Assembly (NCBI GenBank): GCA_028583605.1
Contig: CM053334.1
Coordinates: forward strand, 19,254,618 to 19,318,617
From: Dastarcus helophoroides
Lineage: Eukaryota > Arthropoda > Insecta > Coleoptera > Bothrideridae
Reading direction: 5' to 3'
DNA length: 64,000 nucleotides
Numbering within the stretch: position 1 is the first letter of the stretch; the number at the start of each line of letters is the position of its first letter. Positions 47,867-58,200 of the stretch are shown piece by piece. Position numbers and translations under genes: made by a program. Under the pieces are notes generated by a model. The model was not told the origin of the DNA and searched no databases. It saw only the letters and a program-made list of their open reading frames with translations.

Positions 47867-48171
47867 AGTTTTCAATTGTCTAATTTCCTAAAGGTGAAAT
47901 TACGGTGTCACAACGTAAATTCGTTATATTTGGGTATTCGAGATGGTCAATTTTCATTATTGATGTAAAAAAGCTCGACAGACCTTCTTGAGGTTTTGTT
48001 TATATTCGATTCAATCAACGATATTCGTAAGACAAAACCACAAAAATGATAAATGTGCATCCGACTAGGAACTGAACATATACTTATTAAGTATATGGAA
48101 CTGAAGTATTAAATCAACCTTTAGATAAATTACTAAAAAAATAACCCGAACTTGAGCAGAATTCACGCGTC
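47077..48171. repeat. 537-bp tandem duplication carrying a THAP exon 1 and its upstream region
   Basis: 47077-47600 and 47614-48171 are nearly identical, from GATCGGTCGT to GCAGAATTCACGCG. Each contains the whole THAP exon 1 and about 250 bp upstream of its ATG. The distal copy additionally carries a 29-bp insertion (48077-48105). Confidence 0.93.
48069..48105. mobile_element. 21-bp palindromic micro-insertion with 8-bp target duplication
   Basis: The insert 48077-48097 has arms CATATACTT and AAGTATATG around ATT. GAACTGAA stands on both sides (48069-48076 and 48098-48105). The sister tandem copy at about 47529-47536 has a single GAACTGAA and no insert, giving an empty site. A second insertion of the same 21 bp is at 63702-63722. 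Confidence 0.93.
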
Positions 48172-48433
48172 AACATTTTTAATATTATTGTGTTGCCTAT
48201 ACTTCGGGGTTCTTTGACGGAAATAATTGGATTAAATGTTTTCCATATTACTTTTCATACAGTCATTGGGAATTTAATATTTTTCGGTAGAAATTTACAC
48301 ACAATATAAAAGAATCACTCTTAAAACAACCGAAAACAAATCAAAATATTTAACGATATTTAGGTTAGGATTTTAAGAACATAGAACACCATTAGGAAAT
48401 GTCACAGTGTTGCCACACGACCATGTTTAAATA

Positions 48434-49525
48434 CTTTGACTATACATATAAATGGATGTGTTAGAAGCAAGAAGTCTATGATATATTATAGTCTTCTTGG
48501 TTAGAAGAGTATTAACTTGGGCCGGTAATTGTGGAATCAGGATGAACTCTGAAAAAGAACGAGCTAAAAAGAGTACGTTTTGCCATCGGGTTCGATGGCA
48601 ATGATCATGTCCAGAACTAACCAATCACGTTCATAATATTGAATTTGTCGTCGTTTTTGTCGCTTAAATGTCATTTGTGTCGTATTGTACGTTTGTTTAC
48701 CTTTTTATGCGTTCTACTTTTAATAAGTTTCTTGTTTTGTTTGGTTACAGTTAATCAATTTAGATAATTTACTAGGTTTAAATGTCTTCGGGAAAGTAGG
48801 AAGTTTCTCTAGTAATAAGTATTTCGTCCTGTTGGTGTCTTGATAATGAGGTTGATCTTACCCAGATTCCTGACTTTTAGGTTAATGTGTTCTGCCGAAA
48901 TCCCTTGAGGAAAAGAGGTGTTTCAACATTTCATTTATGAGAACACAAAAGGTTAGCTATTCATCTTCATAAAATAGAAAGTTATTTATGACTTTTTTTT
49001 AGATAAAACGATTTTAACAAAGATGCAAATTCAAACATGTTAATCAGCCACATCTGTTATCGAAGGGGAGGCTCTAGGAGATAGTAAAATTATTTTCAGT
49101 TTTTGGGATCTTGGGACAATGTTCAATTTTTTAATGTCTACAACTTATAACTAGATATGCCTATTTTGCATTCCATTTCGAGGTTCTTTTAGGATATAAC
49201 TAAAAAGCCAAGAATAGTCACCTTAAATGTACCATCTTTGCCCTCAAATGTAAGGGTGCATTTCTTGAAATTACAACATGTTAAATATAGAATTCATTTT
49301 CTAATTGTAAGTTTTTTTCAATTATATATTATTTTTCCTATATTTGTTTTATTTCAATTTAAAGAATACAGTTTTTATTTTTTACTATATTTGTACATCA
49401 CTAATCCTTTTGTAATATTTTATAGATCAGAAAATAATTGATGTATCAATATTTTTGTAATAAAGATTACTTCCAGTTTTGTCGTTAATATAAAACATAC
49501 TTTAAGAGATTTAGCGTTAGTGTCA
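48434..49525. other. Non-coding region, nothing recognised
   Basis: AT-rich. Only short frames. 48560-48620 can be read on the minus strand as MIIAIEPDGKTYSF, too short to assign. No repeat family seen elsewhere in the window. Confidence 0.5.
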
Positions 49526-50132
49526 ACAATATCCAGTGTTGCCAGTGGTAGCGGAATTCCGCTATTGGTAGCGACTTCTGAAGCATTTAGCGGCGTAGCG
49601 GCGGCGACGATATAATAGCGGAATTTTGAGGTCGCCCAAATTTTTACATTTTATTTTAAAAAAACGAGTCATTGGTAAATAAACTAGTTGTTGAAAAGCT
49701 TACATGACGATTTATTCAATGGTGCCATCTGACAGAGAGCAATTAACAACAATTTTACGTGTAGAAAGTCAATCACAATCGTTGCAGAAATCTTTAGAAA
49801 ATTTAATTTTAAGTTTTTCTATGGAAAATATGTATTTCCCCAAAGATACTATGTTACTTGACGACTTTGAAGCCATTTAAAATAGCTCTCAGCTAGGGTG
49901 GTAGTTCTTTTTTAGTCTTAGTTAGCAATCTTTATTTTAAAGGTAAACAAAACGTTTTTTATATCTTTGGCTTTAATTACCCTTCGAAGGTAAAAAAAAT
50001 GTACTTATCCTTTAAAGTAAAGTTTTTTGTAGAATTATCTACCCTTTCTGTGTTGGGTAGCGGCCGGTAGCGAAATTTTAGAGATCCGGTAGCGACATTT
50101 GGCTTTGAACCACTGGCAACACTGACAATATC
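49526..50132. mobile_element. Non-autonomous hAT element with perfect 8-bp target duplication
   Basis: The element runs 49534-50124 (591 bp). Its ends are the 16-bp inverted repeats CAGTGTTGCCAGTGGT. The flanks 49526-49533 and 50125-50132 are both ACAATATC. CAGTGTTGCC-type ends with 8-bp duplications are typical of hAT transposons. The inner ends are rich in GTAGCG words. No transposase frame. Confidence 0.95.
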
Positions 50133-50147
50133 ATACTTTCGAAGCAA

Positions 50148-50915
50148 GCGCAAATTAGGGATAATCGATATTAGAAAAACATCGATATTGACATCAATAT
50201 TAACATCGGTTCAAAAGCATCGATGTACGATGAATATCGATGTCCGAAAACATCGATGTTTTAGGTAAAACAAAACAATCCAAGGTAAACATATAATAAG
50301 CGACGTAAGCAAATTCACGGTAGATTGTTAGGTTATATTACTGCAAAAGTTTGAGTTTACTGGACGGATATAAAGTACAATATAAGGTAGATTTACTATA
50401 CCTATTATTTCGTTTTCGAAGTTTCATTACAAAAAAAATTAACTTCTACTAACACTCGCTCCCACTTTATTCGTAGATAAGAAAGAAGTTGACCATGGCT
50501 TGAAATTGGCAGTGTTTTATTTTGTAGGTTTTAATTTGGTTACATCGATTAGCGGCATCTAGTGTGGAATTGGGTGAAGGTGAAATAATACTAATAACAA
50601 CATTAATCAGCAACATTTGTTATACCTAATCACGCTAGATGGCCTAGCCCTAGACTTAGAGTGTATCGATATCGATGTTCCGATTTTATTCTCATAACAT
50701 CGATGTGTCAATATTATCGAAAACTTAACGTCGATGTTATGAGAATAAAATCGGAACATCGATATCGATACACTCTAAGTCTAGGGCTAGGCCATCTAGC
50801 GTGATTAGGTGTAACAAATGTTGCTGATTAAAATGTTATTATTAGTATTATTTCAGCTTCACCCAATTCGATGTAAATTCACCATCGATGAATATCGATC
50901 ATCCCTAGCGCAAAT
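50148..50915. mobile_element. hAT-like foldback element with perfect 8-bp target duplication
   Basis: The element runs 50156-50907 (752 bp). Its ends are TAGGGATAATCGATATT on the left and the inverted TAGGGATGATCGATATTC on the right. The flanks 50148-50155 and 50908-50915 are both GCGCAAAT. The interior holds a long, nearly perfect inverted repeat (50567-50869, arms about 140 bp, centre near 50718) and many ATCGAT words. It lies only 15 bp from the target duplication of the neighbouring hAT element. No coding capacity. Confidence 0.93.
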
Positions 50916-51200
50916 GGTCGATCCCGATGGCACGCCGATTGTCTGTCTATTTTCCCGGCCTTTATTTTGGACCGAATGCTCCATCCATTTATTTATATTA
51001 TCTAAGGTTTTCCATATTACTTTTATTACCGTCATTGGAAATTTAATACTTTTTAACAGAAATTTACACATAATATAAAACAATCACTCGTAAAACAACC
51101 GAAAACAAATCAAAATTAACGATATTTAGGTTAGGATTTTAAGAACATAGAACACCATTAAGAAATGTCACAGTGTTGCCACACGACCATGTTTAAATAT

Positions 51201-53224
51201 TACTAGTTCTTGTTGCTGCCATTCATATATCGCTGTTGCACGGGTGTCGTGTATACTAAACGTATGGCAGGTAAAAGGTTTTAAGGCATCCATGATCTTG
51301 TCTTTGCTGTTAAGCAGCCAGCTTCTTACTCTCTCTCAATAAGCGAAGGTTGTTTTCATCCGACTAGGATAAAATCTCCGGGACTGGTAAGTTTAGCGCA
51401 AGCGTTAGTTGGAATTGGTGGCAGCAGAAGCGGGGCGAAACAGGAACTTTAGTTCGCCAGGCAGGGTGATGGCGCTAGTTCTTGGTCAGGTTAAGTGGTT
51501 TTTCATATTCAATGTTGGTTAGATACAAATATTTTGTGTTGGTTACCCGAACTGGCCTGACAATTGACATTTGAATTATACAATGTTGTCATGTACCCGT
51601 CCAGATCTGGACTTGGAAGATTTTTAACATCTTGGCCAGATTTGGCAAGAAAATAAGAGGTGATGTGAGCGATTTATTTTTCGGTCTTTTGGCAACATTG
51701 AGCCATTTGTTTGTTTGAGTCATATACGAAGAAGGATTCAATGGCGGTTTTATTTGATGTAAACAATCATTTGGCGGTAAGTAGTTTTTGTAATAAGTAT
51801 TTATTCGGTAATAATTTAATATATGACTTGGTTTTCCGAACACATGTAATTCTGTACTATTCACTAGACATCGTCTATATTTACTTGACTTAGCAGTTAA
51901 TGGTTTAAGTGTCCATTGGTTGGTTTTGGAAGTAATCCTATAAAAATTTCAACCTAATTTTGTTTACATTACTGGCATAATATTTGCGTCTGTTTATAGA
52001 TAATACCTACAATATTTTATAATACACAATCGAAGTCCAGGCTTTCTATTTGGATTTACTTTATTTTTTCTGTATTGTTAGCGTTTGTTTTTAGTTTATT
52101 ATAAATAGTAAAGTACGCATTAGAAGTAGCTTCATTTATATATTGTTATTAAAATGACTATAGAATGTCCAGTTTACTCGTAGTACCTTCAGTCGGAATG
52201 TAGAAGTAGTCTTGCAAATTAAATAATAATTTTATTGTGCCAAACTTTCTAATTGTTTTGGGAGTACTACAAACTACAACCCAAAAGAAGAAACTTTCTA
52301 GTGATTAGAAGCCTTGGTTTTATTTAATAGATATGAATTTATATAGATTTTAGTTAGTATACTAATTAAATTAAAAATATTATACTTTTGTTAAAAAGTA
52401 GATACATTTTTGTTTTATTTGTAAATGTGAACTAATAAAGCATTTTTCTACCTCATTTTTGTATTATATTTTTTATCATAATGATACCGGAGCAGGAATA
52501 ATTTAAGTTTCCCGCTCTTACTCTCACTCTGACGCCGCTAGATGGATCCAAGCACTAGGCATTGACCAATAAATTGCCATCCCCTGACGATTCACGATCG
52601 TCCCCTACCAACGGAAAACACCACAAGTAGGGTTGGTCGTTAACCGCCCTGGCTTGGCTCACTCTCTCCAAGTTTGCACTCCGAACGAGGAGCACCTACC
52701 CGAGAATTCCGAAGACGTGCCTAGTGCTTCGACCGTTAATTTGCTTTAAGATTATTTACCCGTTTAATCTAATAGAGCCACGGCGAAAACTCCAGCTAAA
52801 ACTGTAAGTCTGCGCATTTCTTTTTATCCATTTGTCCGAATTATATATTTGTATCGTGCTGCATTGTCCAATTGTTGTGAATTGTTTATTTTCGTCCTGT
52901 GGACCTAACACGACCATGTGCTTGTTAAAACGAGCAAGTTCTAGGCGAAATTCGAATTTTATTCGAGTTTCGGCCGAAGAATTAATTCTTATTCTCTTGT
53001 CGAGTAATATTTTATATTTCCTCGATTGTAAACGCCCCTGGAAAATTTCTTAACCGCGTGCAAACGCCTTAATAGCTAATTCGAGAGTCGGCGACTTGAC
53101 GCCCCTTTTATTTCATTTTGTTTGTTTATGTTTTTTTCAATTTGTTTAACATGCAATTTGTTTCTTTAGTTGCACGTGTAGAAACCCGTTAGACGCTATT
53201 TTCTAGTATTTACCAGTGACACTG
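51201..53224. other. Intergenic region, no gene recognised
   Basis: AT-rich with short random frames. 52500-52810 is GC-richer and ends in AAAACTGTAAGTCTG, which looks like a splice donor. It could be a non-coding first exon of an unseen plus-strand gene or part of an element; no downstream coding exon could be linked to it. Confidence 0.5.
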
Positions 53225-53340
53225 TCTTTTGTGGTTGACACGCAGTGCACCAACTGTTGGTTGACACGTAGTGCGCCTTCTGTGGCTGACACGCAGTGCT
53301 ACCATCTATTGGTTGACACGCAGTACACTACTTGACATTT
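53225..53340. repeat. Short minisatellite, four diverged units of about 25-30 bp
   Basis: Units of the form GGTTGACACGCAGTGC plus 8-12 variable bases (also GGTTGACACGTAGTGC and GGCTGACACGCAGTGC). No coding relation seen. Confidence 0.8.
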
Positions 53341-53999
53341 CTCTGGCGCAATCTCGCGTTCATAGACACAATTCCATCTGTCACTTGTCTTGTCTATGAT
53401 ACCAACACTCCGTTAGTGACATTTGCAATTTCCCTGTTGGACAGTGTTGCCAATAAACATTTCTAATTATTGTGTGTGTGTGTGGAGCGAGTTTTAGCTG
53501 TGGTTATCTTCGTATACCAACTTGTTCCTTTCCTTATCTTCCATTCACTCACCACGCTTTATTTACGAGTTTTTATGTTATTTTATTTTTAATAATTTAT
53601 ACCGAGTACGGTATAAATGTAATTTATGTTACATAAAACTGAACTTGCCCATTGTAGTTAAAATATCTGATGTTTTATTTTTGCATTTTACATAACATTA
53701 AACGCAGTTTTCTAATATTTATCATGCAAAAATAAAATTTAAAAGATATTTTAAACTATAATAAGAAATTTACTAATTGAAAATTTAATCTGAATTTGTT
53801 CTCGCTTTACATGCTACCTATCGTTCTTAATATAAATGTGTTGTGGTAATCAGTCCCGTAGAGAATCTGAGTAGAGTTTTTGTCGCATCAACGTGTTCTA
53901 ATTTGTAAGATTTCTAAAGTTGCACTTTTGTCATATTAATTTTGGACTTTCTTAATTATAAGCTCGAATAAACTTGTATTATGGGTAGGATTAAGGAAT
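53341..53999. other. Intergenic region, nothing recognised
   Basis: AT-rich, with a short GT run (53473-53483). No open frame worth naming and no repeat family match in the window. Confidence 0.5.
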
Positions 54000-54440
54000 C
54001 GTTGCGTAATATCGACACGCGCCCGGTTGCTAAGGAGGGGAAGTTGTGGGCGTGGCTACGCATTTATCATAGAAATAGAGATATGATCGCTAAAGTTGGG
54101 GGGATATTCCCCCTCTCTAATTTTCGAACGACGAATTAGACTTCCGAGTTTTAGCGCCACTTTTGAATAACCCACTCAATCGCACAAGGAGCAATACAAC
54201 ATGTACATTTTTCGACAATGGTAGGGGAGTAGCAACTTTAACGGTTGATCCAGTCCGGTGAGCGCAACCACCAGAGGGAAAGTTGTGGGCGTGGCTTCGC
54301 ATTTATCATAGAAATTGGAACATAGATTTCTCTTGACCATAGATATTGATACGGTATAAAGTTTGGTCGGCATTTTATCGGAATTCTGTTGAAATTTAAA
54401 TCGATAGATTTAATAGAACAATAGTAATAATCAAAGTTGA
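54000..54440. repeat. Diverged satellite-unit copy split by a pogo-like MITE fragment
   Basis: 54015-54075 and 54270-54420 carry words of the 0.4-kb satellite unit (GGGGAAGTTGTGGGCGTGGC, CGCATTTATCATAGAA, TTGACCATAGATATTG). Between them, about 54085-54250 resembles the interior of the element at 55008-55245 (TAATTTTCGAACGACGAATT, CTTCCGAGTTTTAGCGCCAC), with decayed ends. Confidence 0.7.
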
Positions 54441-54608
54441 AAATATTTTTTTCGAAAAAAGCCGTCATTTAACTTGGACTTTTCGGAAAAAAAGTGAAAG
54501 TTGGAAGATATATTATACGAATTTTTGAGAGAAAGATCGAACAGTGGAAATCTCAAGATTGATGTAGAATTGAAACCCGACATTCTTCTGGGAGGGGGTC
54601 TTTTGGAG

Positions 54609-54640
54609 TTAAAAAACCCCACAATGGTGGGGTTTTTTAA
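54609..54640. repeat. Hairpin with perfect 14-bp arms
   Basis: TTAAAAAACCCCAC, a 4-base loop, then the exact complement GTGGGGTTTTTTAA. It resembles a bacterial terminator but stands in an insect intergenic region; its meaning is unknown. Confidence 0.85.
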
Positions 54641-54913
54641 TCACTAATGAGTGGTTAAACAAAACAGAATAACCGATATGAATTAAAAATCTAATAACAC
54701 CTGTACAATTAAAATGATTTATATAAATTTACACATGAAGTGTCATACTTTAACCTTCAAACAGTGCTGCAACATTTAATTGATCACTGACCAATTATCT
54801 TAGTTCCAATTCAGTTAGGAATGTGTATAACGTAATATTGCATGTTATAATTTAAGTCCTAACTAAATGTATCTTCTGTAGTTGTTCTTTCTGGAACTTC
54901 TTAGATTCGTTTT

Positions 54914-55007
54914 ATTTCTATGACGTGACAACTATCTTCTTTGTCAAAATAATTTTCTTCTATGGCGTGACAGCTTTCTTCTTCTATAGCATGGCAGTCT
55001 TCTTCTA
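54914..55007 (-). pseudogene. Detached C-terminal tail of gene D
   Basis: On the minus strand, beyond the inserted element, sequence reads EEDCHAIEEESCHAIEEN, then YFDKEDSCHVIEIKRI and a stop. It has the tail style of genes A and B. It continues in frame with gene D if the 238-bp element and one TA are removed. Confidence 0.8.
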
Positions 55008-55245
55008 CAGTCGACTTCCGCTAAAGTTGCGCCCGTTAAAGTTGTCCGCTCGTTAAAGTTGACAGGATACGATCGCTGAAGTTGCGAGGATATTCCCCCA
55101 CTAATTTTCGAACAACGAATTAGACTTCCGAGTTTTAGCGCCACTTTTGAATAACTCACTCAACCGCACAAGGAGCAATAAAATATATATTTTTCGACGA
55201 TGGTAGGGATAACGGGGAGTAGCATCTTTAGCGGGAGTCCTACTG
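55008..55245. mobile_element. Pogo/mariner-like MITE inserted in gene D tail
   Basis: 238 bp with imperfect inverted ends (CAGTCGACTTCCGCTAAAG and CAGTAGGACTCCCGCTAAAG), flanked by TA on both sides (55006-55007 and 55246-55247). TA duplication and CAGT ends fit the Tc1/mariner/pogo superfamily. The first bases of the element supply the stop codon TAG that now ends gene D. Confidence 0.88.
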
Positions 55246-58200
55246 TATATCGTGAGAGCTTTCGTTTTCTATATCGTCATAGTTTCCTTCTTCCTCTTCA
55301 GAATCCACTTCGACGTATTCAATCATTTTTTCTTCGTCATCTGACGGAAATACTTGTACATGTTCGTCTACTTCTTCCGCGCAAATCCCATGCGTTGTCA
55401 TCAAATGTTGCTTGCAAGCCTCTTCTCTTACATAAATTTTGTCGCATTTGTAGCACCGAAAATTGCTATATCGTTTTTTGCCGTGTACGTATTCCAAATG
55501 TTTGTCTAAGTTGAACTGAGTGTAAAATTTTCGTTTGCAGTATTTACACTTAAAATTTATATTTAAGTGGATCTTGTTCTTATGTATGTCGAAGGTGATT
55601 TTCTTTCTGAAAGATTTAGGACAGAGATCGCACTTGTATTTGTTGTTGTTTACATGAGCATTCACATGTTCCTCAAAGCACTGCTTGTATTTAAGAACCT
55701 GTAACAAATTTTTGTAATAAACTTCATCTTTTCGTAAGTCTTCATTTCTTCATAAAGTCTTTATTTTTTCATAAAAAAAACGTCTTACCTTATTACAAAT
55801 ATGACATTGGAATATTGCTTTAGTTTCATGCTTTCTCTGCACATGTGTCCTCAACTGGTGTTGCAGAATGGAAAGACATCGAACAATATTTGCACTTAAA
55901 CTGCTTATCGCCATGACATCGCTGGTGTACTCTTAACTGACATTTTGTATGATACATTTTATTACATACGGGACACTGGAACTTCTTTTCTCTAATTTCG
56001 TGAATTCTCGTGTGTTTTGCTAATTCACAACGAAATGAAAAACTGAAAATAACAAACATTTCGCATATAAATTGAGCATTATGCATTAATTTGCTTTCAA
56101 AACTCCAGAATTTTAATAATAAACAATTAAAATCTCGAATTTTAAACTCGTTATTTAACTGTACTTACCATTTTCCACACTTATGACATATATGCGCTAA
56201 AGTTTTCTGCTTTATGGAATGCTTCATCGTATGTTGATTAAAATATGGATAAGGTATCATTTTTCCGCAGACCGGGCAGACTATCTTCTTACCCTCATGC
56301 CTGAGTACAACGTGGGTTTGGTAACCCTTAAACCTTTGGAAAGTATGTCCGCAAATTTCACAAAGGATGGGGCCTCCCCGATTTTTCGGCTTCTTTATCG
56401 CGTTTAATCGCTTGCGTATCCTAAATCCGAGTTTTTGTCCTTTGCGATGCCTCAAATAATCACCGAATTCTTTTGATAAAACGTTTAGTTCTTTGCTCCT
56501 CCAATTGAATTTGGATCGCCTATTGATCAATTTGGGATATTCTGAGGTGTAATTGTGGTCTTCCAGCCATGGGTGTATTTTTTTTGGATTGGGCTTCCCC
56601 AGAGGGTCGCATATGGTGGTGTCCCACTGCCAACCGTCCTCCATATCGCTCAGATTTAATTCTCGATTGACCGAATCACCACATTTAATTATAGTTGGTT
56701 TCGATATTAGTTCACCATTTGGGGACTCCAGGGTTATTCCGTCGCTTATTTCATCATTTGGGACCCCCGGAGTTACTCCGTCGATTATTTTATCATTTGG
56801 GACCCCCAAGGTTATTCCGTCGCTTATTTCATCATTTGGAATCCCCGGAGTTATTCCGCCGCTTATTTCATCAAGTATGACCTCATCAATTATATCATCA
56901 TTTACGAGGTTTTCGGTTATTTCAATCTCTGGAACCGCTGGTTGGATGAACGGTTGAAGCAAAATATTTTCATCTACTTTGTTCGCAGGCGGCAAATCGT
57001 TGATGACCTCCAACAGACGAAGTTGCGTATCTGCGTGGGATCTAGCGGCGTGCCTCAATCTCAACTCTGAGGATTTACACAATTGTTTAAATTTGTAAGA
57101 GCGGTGGATGTGATGTTCGCATGTTTTGCACACGACCACCGGCCTTTCTGTTAAATTGAAATCCTGAAACAACCGCCGTAAATGTGAGAAATTATAGAGG
57201 CTACACTTACAATATAGGGTTGAATATCGTCAAGTTTTTCTTTTAATGTAACCGTAGAATTTTTGGGTGTATTTTCAGCTTCATCGTATATGACAACGGT
57301 GTCTTCACTACTGAATACTCTCAAGCATGTTCTGCACACTCTTTCTATGAGGGAATCTGCAAAAGATACACGTTGCTAAGCTTCAGAATCTAAAAAATCT
57401 AGAATATGGAAAATATATCAAAAATTACCGGGTTTTTTTTTTGTAAAATTGGCACGTCTGTGCAGAATGTCTATCATAACTTTAATCATGCATTAGGAAG
57501 ACTTAATAAAACAGAATCAACAATTTGGCTTTTAAAAGAGAGGCAAGTCAACTTAAACTCCCCCTAACGAGACGCTCCTAATTCGCAACAAACTCCCTCA
57601 ATAGTTAACGACTTCATTGATCAACAGACGCACGTTATAACCACCAGATGGAGATATATCAAAAATTACCGATTTTTTTGTAAAATTGGCACGTCTGTGC
57701 TGAATGTCTCAGCCATAACTTTAATAATGCTTTAGGAAGACTTAATAAGACAGAATCAACAATTTGGCTTTTAAAAGAGAGGCAAGTCAACTTAAACTCC
57801 CCCTAACGAGACGCTCCTGATTCGCAACAAACTCCCTCAATAGTTAACGACTTCATTGATCAACAGACGCACATTATAACCACCAGATGGAGATATATCA
57901 AAAATTACCGTTTTTTTTTGTAAAATTGGCACGTCTGTGCTGAATGTCTCAGTCATAATTTTAATAATGCAATAGGAAGACTTAATAAGACAGAATCAAC
58001 AATTTGTCTTTTAAAAGAGAGGCAAGTCAACTTAAACTCCCTCTAACTAGACGCTCCTAATTCGCAACAAACTCCCTCAATGGTTAACGACTTCATTGAT
58101 CAACAGACGCACGTTGTAACTACCAGATGCAGATATATCAAAAATTACCGTTTTTTTTGTAAAATTGGCACGTCTGTGCTGAATGTCTCAGTCATAACTT

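Larger units (their letters stand above)
48238..51200. repeat. Pair of about 195-bp direct repeats bracketing two hAT-like elements
   Basis: 48238-48433 and 51007-51200 match closely (GTTTTCCATATTAC at the start; CACAGTGTTGCCACACGACC and CATGTTTAAATA at the end). The 2.6 kb between contains two hAT-like elements. It could be a segmental duplication or a repeat family member on each side. Confidence 0.8.

Noticed and set aside
52500..52810. First exon of a plus-strand gene
   Set aside because: A donor-like end and higher GC are present, but no coding exon downstream could be connected, so it is described only as a composition change.
54609..54640. Rho-independent terminator
   Set aside because: The hairpin looks like one, but the locus is eukaryotic and not at the end of a gene; kept only as an inverted repeat.
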